A DNA stretch of 64,000 bases from Galeruca laticollis (GCA_963921935.1 OY998178.1:46802951-46866950); one strand, 5' to 3'. Shown: positions 1-12,043, counted from the stretch's first letter. The notes: generated by a model not told the origin, from the letters alone. Made by a program: numbers and translations.

Positions 1-63
1 TACAATTATAGTCCAGGATCCCTGGACCTTTTTTTATCTTGATATTGTACTTACTTATACACA

Positions 64-545
64 GCTAATTTTTGAGTGGCCTCGTTTCTCCAATATCTCA
101 TCTTTTTCCACTGCGAAAATTTTGGAATGAGGGTTTGAGAGTGCGCATCTGTAAAATCTGTCACATTGGTGCCAAAAATATATCGGTACCATTGATTTTT
201 TAACTAAATATTATGTAGATTATTTTATAAATAATTCGAGACGTTTGTCGTACAAATGAAATAGTATGATCAAAGTTGTCCCCCTCCTCAAACATGTAGC
301 AATCACTAGGTAATGCATAATTATCGACACTGAGATCTTTTTTTTCATAGTTTAATAAATATTTATAGAATTAAATGGCTACATTGTTGTAGTATAAGAA
401 CATGACTGAAAAATTGAGTAGATACATGATGAATTCTCTCAGATGCTCCACTTTTCTCTCTGCGAAATTGTTTGAACAGAGTGAGCAGTTACAAAACATG
501 TCGATTTGGTGTTGGTACCATTAATTTTTCTAACTGAATATTAGG
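64..545. repeat. Imperfect direct repeat, about 329-bp period
   Basis: Two diverged copies of one segment lie at about 100-215 and 445-545. Both contain a GGTACCATT core (185 and 514) followed by a T-run and TAACTRAATATTA. I see no coding similarity here, and bases 1-664 hold no recognisable gene. Confidence 0.5.
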
Positions 546-669
546 ACAATGACATAGACCGCGGAAACTAGGACATGTCTTTCCTCAACACAAAGATTAT
601 TGGAGACGGGGGAAGTGAAAAAAGAAAGAAGCCAAGAAATCAGAAGGAGATACGGTTTTTAAGAAATAA

Positions 670-810
670 ATAAGTGGGTCAACATATAGAAGGGATGGCG
701 GAAAACAGATTAGTGAGAAAACAGCAAGAGATTGATTGCCAAATGAAAGAAGAGCAATAGGACGCCCGAAAAAACTATGGTCAGATTACAGAATAGAAAA
801 ATGCCTCTAA
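670..810 (+). pseudogene. LINE reverse-transcriptase C-terminal scrap
   Basis: This is a short remnant of the C-terminal tail of a non-LTR retrotransposon polymerase. An ATG-initiated stretch from 695 reads MAENRLVRK. One frameshift later, the region from 748 reads RRAIGRPKKLW, ending at a TAA at 808-810. The GRPKKLW-type basic motif, preceded by an R-M-x-E-N-R-L segment, is characteristic of the 3' end of many arthropod LINE ORF2 proteins. The upstream domains are absent, so this is a 5'-truncated, frameshifted copy. The clade cannot be fixed from so little sequence. Bases 811-1568 contain nothing I recognise. Confidence 0.55.
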
Positions 811-1568
811 AAATAGTAGGAAGTAGATGATATTAGTCGCAACATATAATCGACAATATTTTTATTGTAACTGATTTAAAAATATCTTATATTTTGTATT
901 GGTTTTTCTTTATACTCTTTTGATACGTAGTTTCATGGAATAAGCACATGAACTTTTCTTCTCTTATTACTCATGTGGAGGATTAAAGCCTAGTCTTAAC
1001 TTCAGGAAACATATAGAGATGAGCAAATCATTGAAACTTGGTAAAATTGACTTACTCAATATTGAATGATAATATGTATGAGTCTTCATTACACAACCAC
1101 ACGTTAAGTAGTAATAATGGAATAAATTCGTTAATAAATAAATAAGAGCGTTTCGGAAAAACACTCGTACACGTCGATTGGTATTTTTAGTAGCGCATTT
1201 TCATGTATTATGTCTTAATTACTCATCTTCAACTGTTTCGGAAATATTAAATGTTTTGATTTATTGCAAAAATTAACATTAACAAAATGACATTATTTGA
1301 TTACAGAAATTCGCTACAACACACTCAATACTTATTTCCCATTTAAGGTCTTGATAATGAGAAACTAAGCAAATTACATTTCAGCGTTCCTTTTTACTGA
1401 TATGAAATAAAAAAAGCTATACTTAAATAGTTTTGTTTACTTTTGTTTAAAACGCAAATTGTTATCTGACTGCATGATAGTAGTTGTCAGTGTTATAGTC
1501 GTTTGAATTTCCTTAACTGCATATCAAAACAGAAATGAACAAAATAACAATTCTACAGATGATTGATT

Positions 1569-2449
1569 ATGGAAATAACACAAATAGAAGTTGCTCGCTT
1601 ATTTCATGAAAAAATTCCAAATTTACCGCGTGTATCCCAAGGACAATTAGTAAAATAGAGAAGCAGTTTCGCGAACTTGGACATGTAATGCAATAAAAAA
1701 ACAGCTGCCAATGCAATAACTAATGATACCAAATTGGACATTATGCTTGAATTTGAGAAAACCCTACATACTTCTAGTCGACAAGCCATTCATCGATTAT
1801 TCGAAAATTAAAAGAAAAGATAATGCATGCATAGCAACTCAGGAACTCGTGAAAGACGATTCTGATAGCAGAACGCATTTTTGTGATAGCAATCCTAGAT
1901 AATATGGTGATCCAATTAGAACATGTTTTAACTTCTGATAAGTGTATCTTCACACTTCAAAATTGCCGCTATTGATCTATGGAAAATCCACAATAGATGA
2001 GAGAAGAACATACGCAATGCCCTGAAAAGGTAAATGTTTGGGCAGGAATTGTTGGCGATCATATCATAGGTCCCTTTTCCATTGATGACAATTTCAATGG
2101 CGATAATTATTTAGTACTGTTCCAAAATAAAGTCGAGTCAACTTTAACGAACTTACATCCCGATTCAGCAAACCCACAAGGTCCAGCAAATATGATATGG
2201 TTTCAGAAAGATGGAGCAACGCCCTATTACCAAATCAATGTCCCGCAGTACCCCAATCGAGTAATTCCAAATCGGCGGATAGGGAGGCGAGTATTGGTGA
2301 AATGGCCAGCACGATCCCCTGATCTGACACCATTACACTTTTTCTTATGGGGATATGTCAAAAGTATTGTATACAAAACTAAAATATGTCTAGAATTTTC
2401 TGAAGAATCCAAAATATTGAAAATATACAGGGTGTTGCATTTAATATAA
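1569..2449 (+). pseudogene. mariner-like (DDE_3) transposase pseudogene
   Basis: Degenerate transposase of the Tc1/mariner superfamily. From the ATG at 1569 a helix-turn-helix-like N-terminus reads EVARLFHEKIPNL before stops appear. A middle part around 1935-1985 (TSDKCIFTLQNCRY) corresponds to the first catalytic block. The last part, open from 1997, has VNVWAGIVGDHIIGPF, then WFQKDGATPYY (second catalytic Asp) and WPARSPDLTPLHFFLWGY (third catalytic Asp with the family signature). A cut-and-paste transposase would excise and integrate its element at TA sites. Several stops and frame changes make this copy dead. No matching terminal repeats were found around it; the short inverted repeat at 2424-2491 overlaps its 3' end. 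Confidence 0.8.
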
Positions 2450-2491
2450 GAAATTTGATATTGGACACAGTTACACGACACACCCTGTATA
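2424..2491. repeat. Short inverted repeat ending in TATACAGGGTGT
   Basis: TATACAGGGTGT at 2424-2435 is the exact reverse complement of ACACCCTGTATA at 2480-2491, with a 44-bp spacer. ACAGGGTGT-type ends are common in small non-autonomous insect DNA elements, so this may be a miniature element inserted at the end of the mariner pseudogene. That origin is inferred. Confidence 0.5.
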
Positions 2492-2937
2492 AAAAGTTTT
2501 TATTAAAAAAAATGCCAACTAAAAATACCAATCGACGTCTCCGAGCGTTTGCCGAATTTGTTCCATTTGGCTGTTCCACACTGTATGCAATGTTACATCT
2601 TTTTTTAATATTGCAGTTGTCATCTTCCTTGACAACATGTTCTATACAATATTCGCAACATTTATTCATAATCTGTTTTATGTTAACAATAAGTATCTAC
2701 TCTATTTAAATTCGGAGTTTGATTGGATTGATTTGGAAAGATGTTAAGAGGCTAGGATGCACCAAATATGGATTTTCTTCATATTGAAGCCCAAACTGAT
2801 TCGACAAGATTGTATTCACAACAATATGGAGTCAATCGTACAAGCACTTTGTTTACGAACATTGTCAATAATATATTTTTCTCTTTAAACTCGTTATTTT
2901 AATAATGTTTATCAAAGTTTTAGCTTTTTTGTTTATA

Positions 2938-3310
2938 TAGCATCGCGTAGCTGTGCCAAAGTCATTGGGGATTTAGTTGTGAACCTGCTTTTCTACCAAA
3001 AATTCTCTATCGGCGACAGATCTGCTGATCGGGCGGGCCAAGGGAGAAAACTGATACGGGCTTCCTCTAAGTACTATAATATAACAGATACGACATAATT
3101 TATTGTCCATAATCATGTCCAAGACATTATCAATGTAATCTCGAGCAGTTAAATGCTACCGTAAAAATAGTAGCGGACTTCTACTAACTTCAACTACAGC
3201 ACCTACAAACCAGTAGTCATCTGATAAGAGCAAACTTGTACGCCAAAGTACATAGTAAAAACCGTCTTTCTCCAGGGCGACGCCTGATTCGTCTACCATT
3301 CTAGTCTGCA
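2938..3310 (-). pseudogene. Tc1-like transposase fragment
   Basis: Minus-strand remnant of a Tc1-type DDE transposase. Reading down from 3060 the frame gives FLPWPARSADLSPIENFW, which is the C-terminal signature with the third catalytic acidic residue in SPIEN. A stop follows, then SPMTLAQLRDAI, matching the usual C-terminal helix. Upstream, in other frames, LTARDYIDNVLDMI (about 3105-3150) matches the L-T-A-x-x-Y-x-x-x-V-L block, and about 3230-3300 resembles the D-E-S-x block. There are at least two frame changes. It belongs to a different subfamily from the mariner-like copy at 1569-2449. Confidence 0.65.
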
Positions 3311-4608
3311 ATCAGGATGGTTATTTGTTAAAGATAGAATTAACCTTGAACGGTAATATTGCAGACGAAAATATCTAGAAAAACATTTCCCTCTGACCTT
3401 GTTGTGCTATGGGGGTCTCTAAGGCCTAGTAACCTTAGCCGTCGAACCTCGTACTCTATTCAGGGTCGGCCAGGCCCCCTCTTGTTGACGTCCATCCACT
3501 GTCCAATCTCTTCAATAACGAATAACGGTAGCGATGCTCCTACTCAAACGTCGAGCTATTTTCCTTAAGAAAAAATTCTGCCTTATGATGGCTAATAATT
3601 CTACTTCTCTAAAAGTCGCTCAACTGACGATCCTCAGGTTTAGTACTTGAGAACATGGCATGTTATTTGGTGGCTATTAAACACCAACACCAAACAACCA
3701 AATGAAACTAATCACAACTAAGAGTAATCAACAAAAATGAAGAAGCCTTTTTTCAAAATATCTACAAAAAACTGGTTTAACTTTAATTAATTTAATAGTT
3801 TTCTTGTGAGGATCAAACAAGTAACTTAAGGTCAAGATAAAGCGGCGTTTACATTGTAGTAGTAAATGAGTTAGTGACTTGCAATAGTAACTTCCATGAC
3901 AGCAACTCACCCTTTGTGAACAGGTCATATAAGTATTTGTACAAGCACTAGTACAAGTAGCGAGGACAGGAAAGTTAATAGTTAGCCCATCTATTTACTT
4001 GCCTACTATCCATCTCCTTACAAGGCAAATGCACAATTCTTTATTCATTCAGTATAAGTGTACTTGATTAATATCATATGAAACAAACATAATATATAAC
4101 GTAATTTATGTGTACTCAAACAATATGTATCTCAAGTACGTGTTATCTTACCCAAATATTATTATTTTATAAATTATAGTTTCAGTAAATATGTTGAAAT
4201 TAAATTGATTACGCAATCTGAAATTATTTTAACGTGTGTACAGTTATTTCCAATCGTCATAGAAATAGTGCAAATAAATAGTATATTAAGAACCAAGTGT
4301 TAAAACGGTTATTTTAGTCACGAGTTTTACTAGGCACGAGTGAAGCGAAGCGGAACGAGTTCCTTGTGAAACGAGTGACTAAAGACGTTTTTAACACGAG
4401 GTGCTTACTATACTATTTCTTCTTCGCCCGCGGGAAGGAAAACATTATATTATATTTGAATTATATTTATTACATGACGGACGATGACTGACAGCTGACT
4501 GATAAATCAAATGACGCAGAATAACAAAATTATCAAGGAGCATGAAATTTAACATACAAAATATACACTTGATTTGACAAAAGATAAACGAGATGTGACT
4601 TTTCGCAT
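3311..4608. other. No recognisable gene
   Basis: AT-rich sequence with only short chance reading frames. A 69-codon frame at 3359-3568 has no family motif that I recognise. Confidence 0.5.
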
Positions 4609-4700
4609 TTTAAACACTAGTGTTTAAAGAGTCGTTTTGTGCATGTCAAACCCGTGTTCAAAGTGCGGTTTTAGTAGCAGAAGTAGAAAAACTAATATAC
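4320..4700. repeat. Repeat-like segment with 20-bp perfect palindrome
   Basis: A locally GC-richer stretch at 4327-4440 contains CGAGTGAAGCGAAGCGG. It is followed by a perfect 20-bp palindrome at 4609-4628 centred on CACTAGTG, then a region rich in CCGTGTTCAAAGTGCGG-like sequence. It looks like a non-autonomous dispersed element, but I cannot define ends or a family. Bases 4700-5140 show nothing coding. Confidence 0.35.
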
Positions 4701-5141
4701 AAATGGAAACTACTTGCATATTGTATGCGCAGTGTACCGGTCTACTCACAAATTGTTATTAGTATTTAGTTTCGAATTCCTACATAAATGAAGAACAATT
4801 TGTTGTTCATATCTGTGATATTGTTTCTACACCTTGGATAATTTTTTTCAAAAATAGACTTGACCGGATGATATTTAATTGATTATCTTTTATTGTTTTT
4901 GTTTTTTTTTATTTTCGTATTTGATATGGATTTTTGTGCACTTTTTAATTACATGGGATAACATACTGATGGTTCTTTTGAATTGTGTTTTCGGCATATC
5001 CTTCTGTCCTTGCCAAGTTGTAGTAATGATAATAATAATTTTCAAAATCCGATGCATTCAAATATGTTTATGTATGAAAATAACCACAAAATATTCAAGT
5101 TTTGTGGTCACTATATACTAAAAATCCACGTGCAATTGTGA

Positions 5142-5510
5142 CCAATGGAAGAGATTCACCAAATGTCAATGTTTTTTATGCAATTTCAAAAACCGTTTTT
5201 CTTCATTGAGAAGACTGCGAATGGTTCAATTTACCTAGACGTGCTACATTTATGATTGTTTCCCCATCGCTTGATTGGCTATGTTGGTGATGACCTCGCT
5301 TTCTTACCCTGGCCGCTCAGGTCGGCAGACTTACGACCATGTGACTTCTTACATGGGGACATAAAGGACATTGTTTATGTACTCCCAATATCAAAAATGA
5401 TAGAAGTGCTGAAGAAAAGGATCAGTGATGCATTGATGAACATTGACGCAATTACGCTACAAAATTTGTGGAATGAATTGAACTACCGCATGGACGTGTG
5501 ACATACAACA
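5142..5510 (+). pseudogene. Mariner-like transposase C-terminal fragment, internally deleted
   Basis: C-terminal third of a DDE_3-type transposase, distinct in sequence from the copy at 1569-2449. A start-less part (about 5142-5235) reads GRDSPNVNVFYAIS and a T-Y-L-D-like block in shifted frames. A frame from 5256 then gives RLIGYVGDD, WPLRSADLRPCDFLHGDIKD and LQNLWNELNYRMDV before a TGA at about 5499. Family members normally carry W-P-P-R-S-P-D-L-T-P-C-D-F-F-L-W-G here, so the SADLR and LHG changes are substitutions from the norm. The block with the second catalytic Asp is missing between the two parts, which suggests an internal deletion of this dead copy. Confidence 0.7.
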
Positions 5511-5924
5511 TTTGTAGAGTGCACATAAAATTTGAATATTTTCTTAGAGCTATAAAACATATTTGTATTTTGAAAATGAATGATTGTTTTGTAGTTACAC
5601 TGTATATTGGCTTACATAAATGATATTAGTACAAGGATAACTATGGTAAATGGGATTAAAGATTTAAAGGCATGAAGCCGTTAAACACTATTCAGTCTAT
5701 CGACTTACGTAACAAATGATGAAGGATGTAAAAGCAGACTAACATAAATCTTCTCATTTAAGTACAAGTTCAATTATGTATTAAACACGTCAATAGTGTT
5801 TGATCTATATAATATCTACGTATCAATTTTAGTTTTAATAAACATTAATAATAATAATAATTTATTTTCTTATAACAGAAACTAGACATAAAGAAGGAGA
5901 AAATAGCATGGGGGAAATAAATAC

Positions 5925-6120
5925 AGACAGAAAATGTTCTAGATAAAGAGGAGTTCGCAAGAATAAGAGTAGTGGTGACTAGAAGCTAAAAGTCGGAATT
6001 GGAAACAATTCGGAGACGACCTGATATGATAATAATTTCTGGAGCCGAAGCAGATCGCTAGGAGACAAATAAGAAGAAAGGAGATGAATTAAATGGTAAA
6101 GACGAAATATTTGTATTGAA
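5925..6120 (+). pseudogene. Possible LINE fragment (endonuclease-RT linker)
   Basis: One frame reads AKSRNWKQFGDDLI and the next FWSRSRSL, resembling the basic linker between the endonuclease and RT domains of non-LTR elements (A-K-R-x-x-W-x-x-F-G, then F-W-x-x-I-x-x-L-R). Stops and frameshifts interrupt it, and neither neighbouring domain is recognisable, so the call is weak. Confidence 0.35.
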
Positions 6121-6330
6121 TCGACGCCGCCTCCCGAACTTTCGGTCGCGGTATAAAATCAAGCAGTCAAACAATAACAGATAATAAGTGCAGTACGAAT
6201 AGTCGTTGAAATAAATAATGTAATTAATTAGTATAGGCGAATGGTTTAAATAAATTCGTTGCAATATTGAGACTACAAATACATGAATAATAAAATTGAC
6301 TGTCTCGACCCTTACTTCGTGGAATATGCT

Positions 6331-6532
6331 CATATTAGTGTTTTTAAATGAAACTCAAGGTCTCTAGTTAATTCCACAATATAATACAAGTTATTGAAAA
6401 TTCTAAAAAATTGACAATTGTTTCGATATTGATTTATCGAAACAATTGTCAATTTTTTAGAATTTTCAATAACTTGTATTATATTGTGGAACTAACTAGA
6501 GACCTTGAGTTTCATTTAAAAACACTAACATG
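6331..6532. repeat. Near-perfect 202-bp palindrome of two Penelope-type tails
   Basis: Left arm 6331-6427 and right arm 6436-6532 are reverse complements with almost no mismatches and an 8-bp spacer. The right arm matches, in plus orientation, the 3' tail of the PLE family that also ends at 26341-26410 and, inverted, at 63390-63495. Each arm therefore carries the ATCGAAACAATTGTCAATT part of that tail. The junction falls where stem II of the candidate hammerhead would be (see 63463-63518), so neither arm keeps the CTGACGA core. Confidence 0.85.
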
Positions 6533-7368
6533 AATAATACTACAAATATGGAATTATTAGAGTGCAAGCATGGAATAAGATAGAGCAGTGAGCATATAGT
6601 ATGGGATAATAATGAAATTAACGATAGACAACGGAAAGAAGTGGAGAGAGAGTCAAGAAAAATAAAAAGCACGCGAAGCCGACAAGATGGATGAAGTGGA
6701 AAATAGCCATATAAATTACACAGGTCTGCAAAAAAGGCTCGTAGTTGATCTTGAAAAGATGGAAGTCGTTTTTGAAGTAATTTTCTGCGAAAGAAATCAA
6801 ATTCTTTACTCTACAATGGTAAATTTTTGAGTTATTCGAACGTAAAGTGTAAAAAGAACTATTATTACGTACCTATAAAACGAGTTAAGTTATATAATGA
6901 ATAAAGTTTCCCAAATACGTGTTATACCATCTCAAAGTAACATTCTTATTCTTCAAAATCTTTGTTCCCAATTCAATAAACCCTTTTCAATAACGAGATA
7001 CCATTAATGGAAATTTAGTATTTTACAGATGTCGCTGCAGCTTTAAAATAAACCCAAAAATGGTATTTTTGAGTACATAACCTCAAATATCTAGAAATCC
7101 TGACGTGATGGGCCACTACTGATCCAGATTCGGATTGTACATACGCAAAAGATAATTCAGAAATAACCATTCATTTTCCAAGAAGAAAATAATGGTGACT
7201 TGTTGAATATACACTGGCGAAGGAAAAAAATGGGGTCACTTCAGAAATTGCGAATAATTTTATCGTCAATATTGATAAGGGCATAATAGTATTAGTAGGC
7301 GTTAAAGCAATTGTTTTCCGAGACTTGACAGCTGTCATCAGCTGTCATTCGATTTATTAGAGTACATA
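6533..7368. other. No recognisable gene
   Basis: AT-rich sequence with no domain motif. Near 7325-7350 there is a small GACAGCTGTCATCAGCTGTC repeat just before the Cys-rich frame that follows. Confidence 0.4.
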
Positions 7369-7692
7369 ATGCCTTTTAGACCCGATTGTTGTGGCAAGAA
7401 TTGTTGCGCTGTGGTGTGCAAAGGGTGTACCAGCACTTTCTGGAGACTGGCTACAGGGGTGCAACATACAAATGACCATGAAAACTGTTACGAGGAAAAG
7501 GTTCGATTACTGCCGGCAAACCGAAAGCCCGACCGTCAGAAGGTGCGTTGGAAGCTGAGAGCGTGGGCGCACAAAGGTTACTGTTCTTTTTCGAATGTAC
7601 CCATTGACTGGAGAAAAATGAAAAGTTGCACTCAAATAGAGTTTAGATTCAGCAATCGAGCGAAACGGTCAAAATTTGTAAATTTTAATTAA
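7369..7692 (+). CDS. Unrecognised 107-codon Cys-rich reading frame
   Basis: I do not recognise this frame. It begins at an ATG and encodes a basic, Cys-rich N-terminus (CCGKNCCAVVCKGC, about residues 7-20), a middle with many Lys and Arg residues, and a WAHKGYCSF segment. It has no signal peptide and no membrane segment. It stands out from surrounding sequence by higher GC content and lack of AT-rich codons, which could mean a decayed transposon protein or a real small gene. No splice structure or polyadenylation signal supports expression, and chance is a real possibility. Confidence 0.2.
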   Translation: MPFRPDCCGKNCCAVVCKGCTSTFWRLATGVQHTNDHENCYEEKVRLLPANRKPDRQKVRWKLRAWAHKGYCSFSNVPIDWRKMKSCTQIEFRFSNRAKRSKFVNFN

Positions 7693-9544
7693 TATTGTCA
7701 CAGTATCGAACAGAGTTTGCACTTGTTTATCTCAGCTTCTACTAATTGTATCTGGAAATTTTTTTTAAAATACCCGTCTTTCAAAGACAAAGATACTCAT
7801 GATGCAAAAAGATATTATTATTACATTTTTCAAAGGAAAAAATGGAAAAAACAAGATAAAAAGATTATTTTTTTCGGTAAATGTTAAAAATTATGTAAAA
7901 ATTTTTTGAAAAATTGTGTATGTTTTATTTATAAAAATATAACTTTCACTCTATCGATTGCAATCAACCGCATCTCGATATCATTAATGTTCATAACTTT
8001 AGAGTCGATTGAAAAAAAAATGTAATTCCATTTTGAGCGGCCGCCATTTTGAATTTTCCAAATCTGAAAAAACGTAAATTTTTAGACCTTTGCCCTCTAT
8101 GTTTATCCATGTTTTGACCTCGATATTGTTATTTTATTCATAATTGCCAATTGAAAATGTAATTTTCGAAAAAATATCCAAAAGTTGTAAAATTTAAGGA
8201 CGGAAAATTTTTTTTTGGAGAATGAATTACGTCACCTTTTAGAGTAAAAGATTTTCTACATTTTTTACCTTCACAATTTTTTTGTACAAGCACATCTAGG
8301 AATACCAGGAGCATAAAACACCCGAATTTTACGTGCTCCATGCTGTGCTTGCAAGCTCCGCCGCAAGCGTCAGTGGAATTTATTAGACGAACTAGGAAAA
8401 TGTTGGTGGGGGGATGTACTTTTTTTAAAAAATTAGAAATAATTCACGGATAACTTTTCCCTTTAATTTCCTTACTTCCCCGGACGATATCATTATTCGC
8501 AAACGATTTGTCGACAAAACTATAAATATAGAAATATATCTAAACAAGAGTGCAGTAGAAATAAAAACTCAAACTGATCATATAAAAAGAGAAAAGAGAA
8601 ATCACAACTGAACTGAATTAAAAAATGATCTGACCGTCAAAAAGGACCATTAAACGCGAGCGATTAACTTTCTTAAGTGTTAATATTATTGTCAATATTG
8701 TTAAGAAAATTTCCGGCATCATCATTATGTACAAAATGTTTTAGATATCTTAAAATACAACAAGTTGATTGATTTTGAAAAGCATCAAACATCACGTTGG
8801 ATGGAAATTGACTAAGACCGCAGAAAACCAAGTATGTTGGGAATTATTTATAAAATAAATTGAAAACAGCGGAAATAATTCAGAGACTGCCAAACAAGTT
8901 GCAATAAGCCAGACCGGTAATACTTCTTGTGAAAGTTTAATTCCAATCACGTCAAGTTGTTCTGACCAATATAACAAAAAAAGAATAACAATGGTTTGTC
9001 TATTATCGAGAATCTTCATGTGAATCTTAAATGAATTCATTAATTTCGAGTGCTTTATGACTTTTTTCGTTGACCGTTTATTTACAATTATTTTTGGTTA
9101 TTTATAATAATATTCTTGATATTACAATTGTTCATATTTAAGAACGGAAGATATACACTGTTTGTGTTGTCAACGTCAGGATTTATATTCAGATTTAAAT
9201 AGTTTTGGATATTTCCCAAATTGTTTGAAGTTATGTTGATGTCACTTGATGGTTTGGAAGAAGAGGCTGTCTCGTTTGTGCAAAATAATTGTTTACTTTG
9301 TTTTGGATTGAATCCTCAATATATGCCTTCGCAACACTGGTTGATTTCCAGTCCGAAGTCTCTTTATTTATTTAAATGTTACAATTCTATTCTATATTTA
9401 GTTGAGTGTCACTATCGCTATCCTCATCTAAATTAATTATAATTGGCGCAATTGATTCTACAGAAAGGTACGAGTTTTCAACATTTATAAACATGACTAA
9501 CAGAACTTTTCCAACTCTCGGTAGGAATGACCTAATTAATTCTA
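7693..9544. other. No recognisable gene
   Basis: Low-complexity AT-rich sequence with a NotI-site patch (GCGGCCGCCATTTTGAA) near 8038-8054 and a short GC-rich patch at 8345-8375. Reading frames here (for example minus 8138-8341 and 8792-9040) have no family motifs. Confidence 0.4.
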
Positions 9545-9637
9545 CCACAGTACCACAGTGGGTTTGAACACGCAGTAGTAGGGAGGTAGTCGTAACTCTT
9601 TATGTCCCAATTCTTCTGCAATTGTCACAAACATACG
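9545..9637 (-). pseudogene. DDE_3 transposase scrap
   Basis: A 31-codon minus-strand stretch contains TIAEELGHKELRLPP and YYCVFKPTVVLW. This matches the block around the third catalytic residue in one insect transposase group (usual form L-R-L-P-P-Y-H-C-x-x-N-P-I-E-x-x-W). Here the N-P-I-E core has become KPTV, so the acidic residue is lost. The fragment at 51392-51760 belongs to the same group. Confidence 0.55.
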
Positions 9638-9924
9638 TTTTCTTTAAAGAATATGACTCCAGCACTTGTAAAAGTTCTTTTTTTGTATAATTTTCCTCAA
9701 AATATATGCCATTTGCAGCCATTAAGTTTTGAATCTCTAATTTCGTATTATTTGAGCTAGGAATTTTTTACCACTGTCGACTATGATAGCTTGCGTTGTA
9801 ACTGATTTTTTTTTAGTAAACGTGAAGTTGAAAATGTATAGAGCTGACGTTATTGTCTCCTGATAGTATTTCTGTAAAAGTGAATGGAAATTGTTGAAAA
9901 ATTTTATATTGGCCTACCTCTAGG

Positions 9925-11399
9925 ACAAAGAAAAGACGACGGTATTTTATAAGGTCTCATCTCTATCCAGACAAAAAAAGAATTAAATTATAAAAGTTGA
10001 GAATAAAAATACTTTTCTGGCCTGTCTGCGAAACCAGGACTGGTTAGAGATATATGATGTTGAAAGATCTGATGTAAATAGGCAGTGAGATGTTTTTATG
10101 AATTGTTTTATGTTATTATTTAATAAAAAATTTCATTTGAAACTAATAAGACAAAAACTAAAACTGTTCTACAAGAAAATCCAGATCTCATAGCATGTAA
10201 AAATAGGCTAAATATACTCTTATCTCTTTCAAGCCATAATGGAAGTCTCAAGCAACAGTACAATAATGAGAAAAAAATATATAATCAGATTTTAATTGAA
10301 TCACGCGCCAAAATCTATGAGGATAGGGTAAGAAAATCTAACAATAAAACAAAATACACGTGGGCGATCTGTAAAGAATTAACGGAAAGGATAATTTTTC
10401 AGACATTAAACTAGTAGGAGATCCTGAGGAAATTGTTAAAAAATATACTGAGTATTTATTATCTATAGTGCCAAATCAGTTAAATAATCTAAGCGACATA
10501 CCGTTTACCTGTAATGTAAATAGAAATGAAAGGTCCATGTTTTTATCACCCGTAACACCACAAGAGATCTGTAAAATAGCTCAAAAAATCAAAAATAAGC
10601 ATAGCTCTGGTGTAGACGAGATACCTACAAGCATTGTAAAATTATCCGTTTCTGAGCTGCAGGATCTACTGTGTTATCTAATAAATAATTCTTTTGAATA
10701 TGGCAATTTCCCTGATAGTCTTAAAATAGCATTGATTAAACCTTTGTACAAAAAGGGTGACCCTGAAAAACTGGACAACTATAAGCCTATAAGTCTACTA
10801 CCGGGATTTTCTAAAATCTTTGCTCAAGATTACTGAATTTTATGAAATAATGCAATTTACTTACAAAACATTAGCATGGTTATATTAAAGTAAAAAGTAC
10901 ACAAACGGCTATATTTCAGTTTATCCAATTTATTATGGAATATCTGGAAAGAGGTGAAGTGGCCTTTGGAATATTTATAGACTTGTCTAAGGCATATGAT
11001 TGCCTAGATAGGGAAATACTGATTAAAAAACTTGAAATATATGGAGTAAGAGGTAATGTTAGAAATCGGTTATTATCATATATAAATGATAGAAGACAAG
11101 CAGTAATGAAAAGGAAAGGTGACAAAGCTTACAAAACAGATTTGTTGGTCAATAACACAGGTATGGCACAGGGCAGTATTTTGGGCCCAATTCTGTTTAT
11201 ATTGTTTATTAACGACCTAGCATTAAGAACAGAAATGCCCAACCATCATATTGTTAATTATGCCTACGACACTAATTTAATAGTTGGCAGTAAAAATTTA
11301 CAAGATCTCGTTATAAAAACGAATAATTCTTTTCTGTTGGTCAATGACTGGTTTATTAATAATAGACTTATCTTAAAAATGAAGATAAAACTAACGTAA
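9925..11399 (+). pseudogene. Non-LTR retrotransposon RT, 5'-truncated and mutated
   Basis: Part of an AP-endonuclease-type LINE ORF2. About 10020-10120 reads LRNQDWLEIYDVERSDVN, the linker before the RT. The first RT part at 10468-10836 has SSGVDEIPTSIVKLS, PLYKKGD and NYKPISLLPGFSKIF. A damaged gap follows. The second part at 10935-11399 has FGIFIDLSKAYDCLD (first catalytic Asp), GMAQGSILGPILFILFINDL and, at 11259-11270, YAYD where an active enzyme has YADD. Loss of that Asp, plus the frame break at 10836-10935, makes it inactive. It ends abruptly at 11399, where the minus-strand R4/Dong-like fragment begins, so its 3' end is missing. It is CR1/Jockey-like, but the clade is not certain. Confidence 0.85.
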
Positions 11400-12043
11400 T
11401 GATCGAAATTCCTCTCTTTCTGGGTAGAGGAATCCGGCGCCGAGCCATAATAGAGAGTGTGGCTTATCGACGTTTTCCGCCTCAAGGCTTCGTGAAAATT
11501 TGCCATGTAAGGTTTGTTCCAGCCAGGAGGCTTGATCTTCCTGCCTTGAGCTTATTTCGAACTCGAGATCGCGGTGTTGTAGATTCAACGGTGTATACCC
11601 TCGGTCTTCTTGTTCTGCTATTCTCATCAGAGTGGCTTCGGATGTAAGTAATTGTAGCCGCATGTTCTTCTCTTGAGTTCTGCTTAACTTGTAGATGTTC
11701 ACCATTCTCCGACCACCGCTTGCTCGAGGCTGATAGAGCCTCTTAATCGATGCATTAGTGTGCAGGCATCGGAATTTGGTCATCAATCGCCTAGTTAGCC
11801 TATCGAGTTCATTAAGGTCTGCGTCAGACCATTTCAGGATCTCAAAGGTGTAGGTCAAGACAGGAACTGCCCAGGTGTTCAGAGCGGTGATCTGGATCTT
11901 AGCAGAAAGCTTGGTATGCATGACTTTGAGTACCCTCTTCTTGTACTTCTCGGAGAACATATTCTTAAGGTGCGTGTGGTCGATTCGTTGGTTCTGAGGC
12001 ATTCCTAAATACTTGTATGTATCTTCGGGAAGTTCACGATATA

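Noticed and set aside
1604..1789. Minus-strand 61-codon frame overlapping the mariner N-terminus
   Set aside because: Antisense shadow of the transposase pseudogene.
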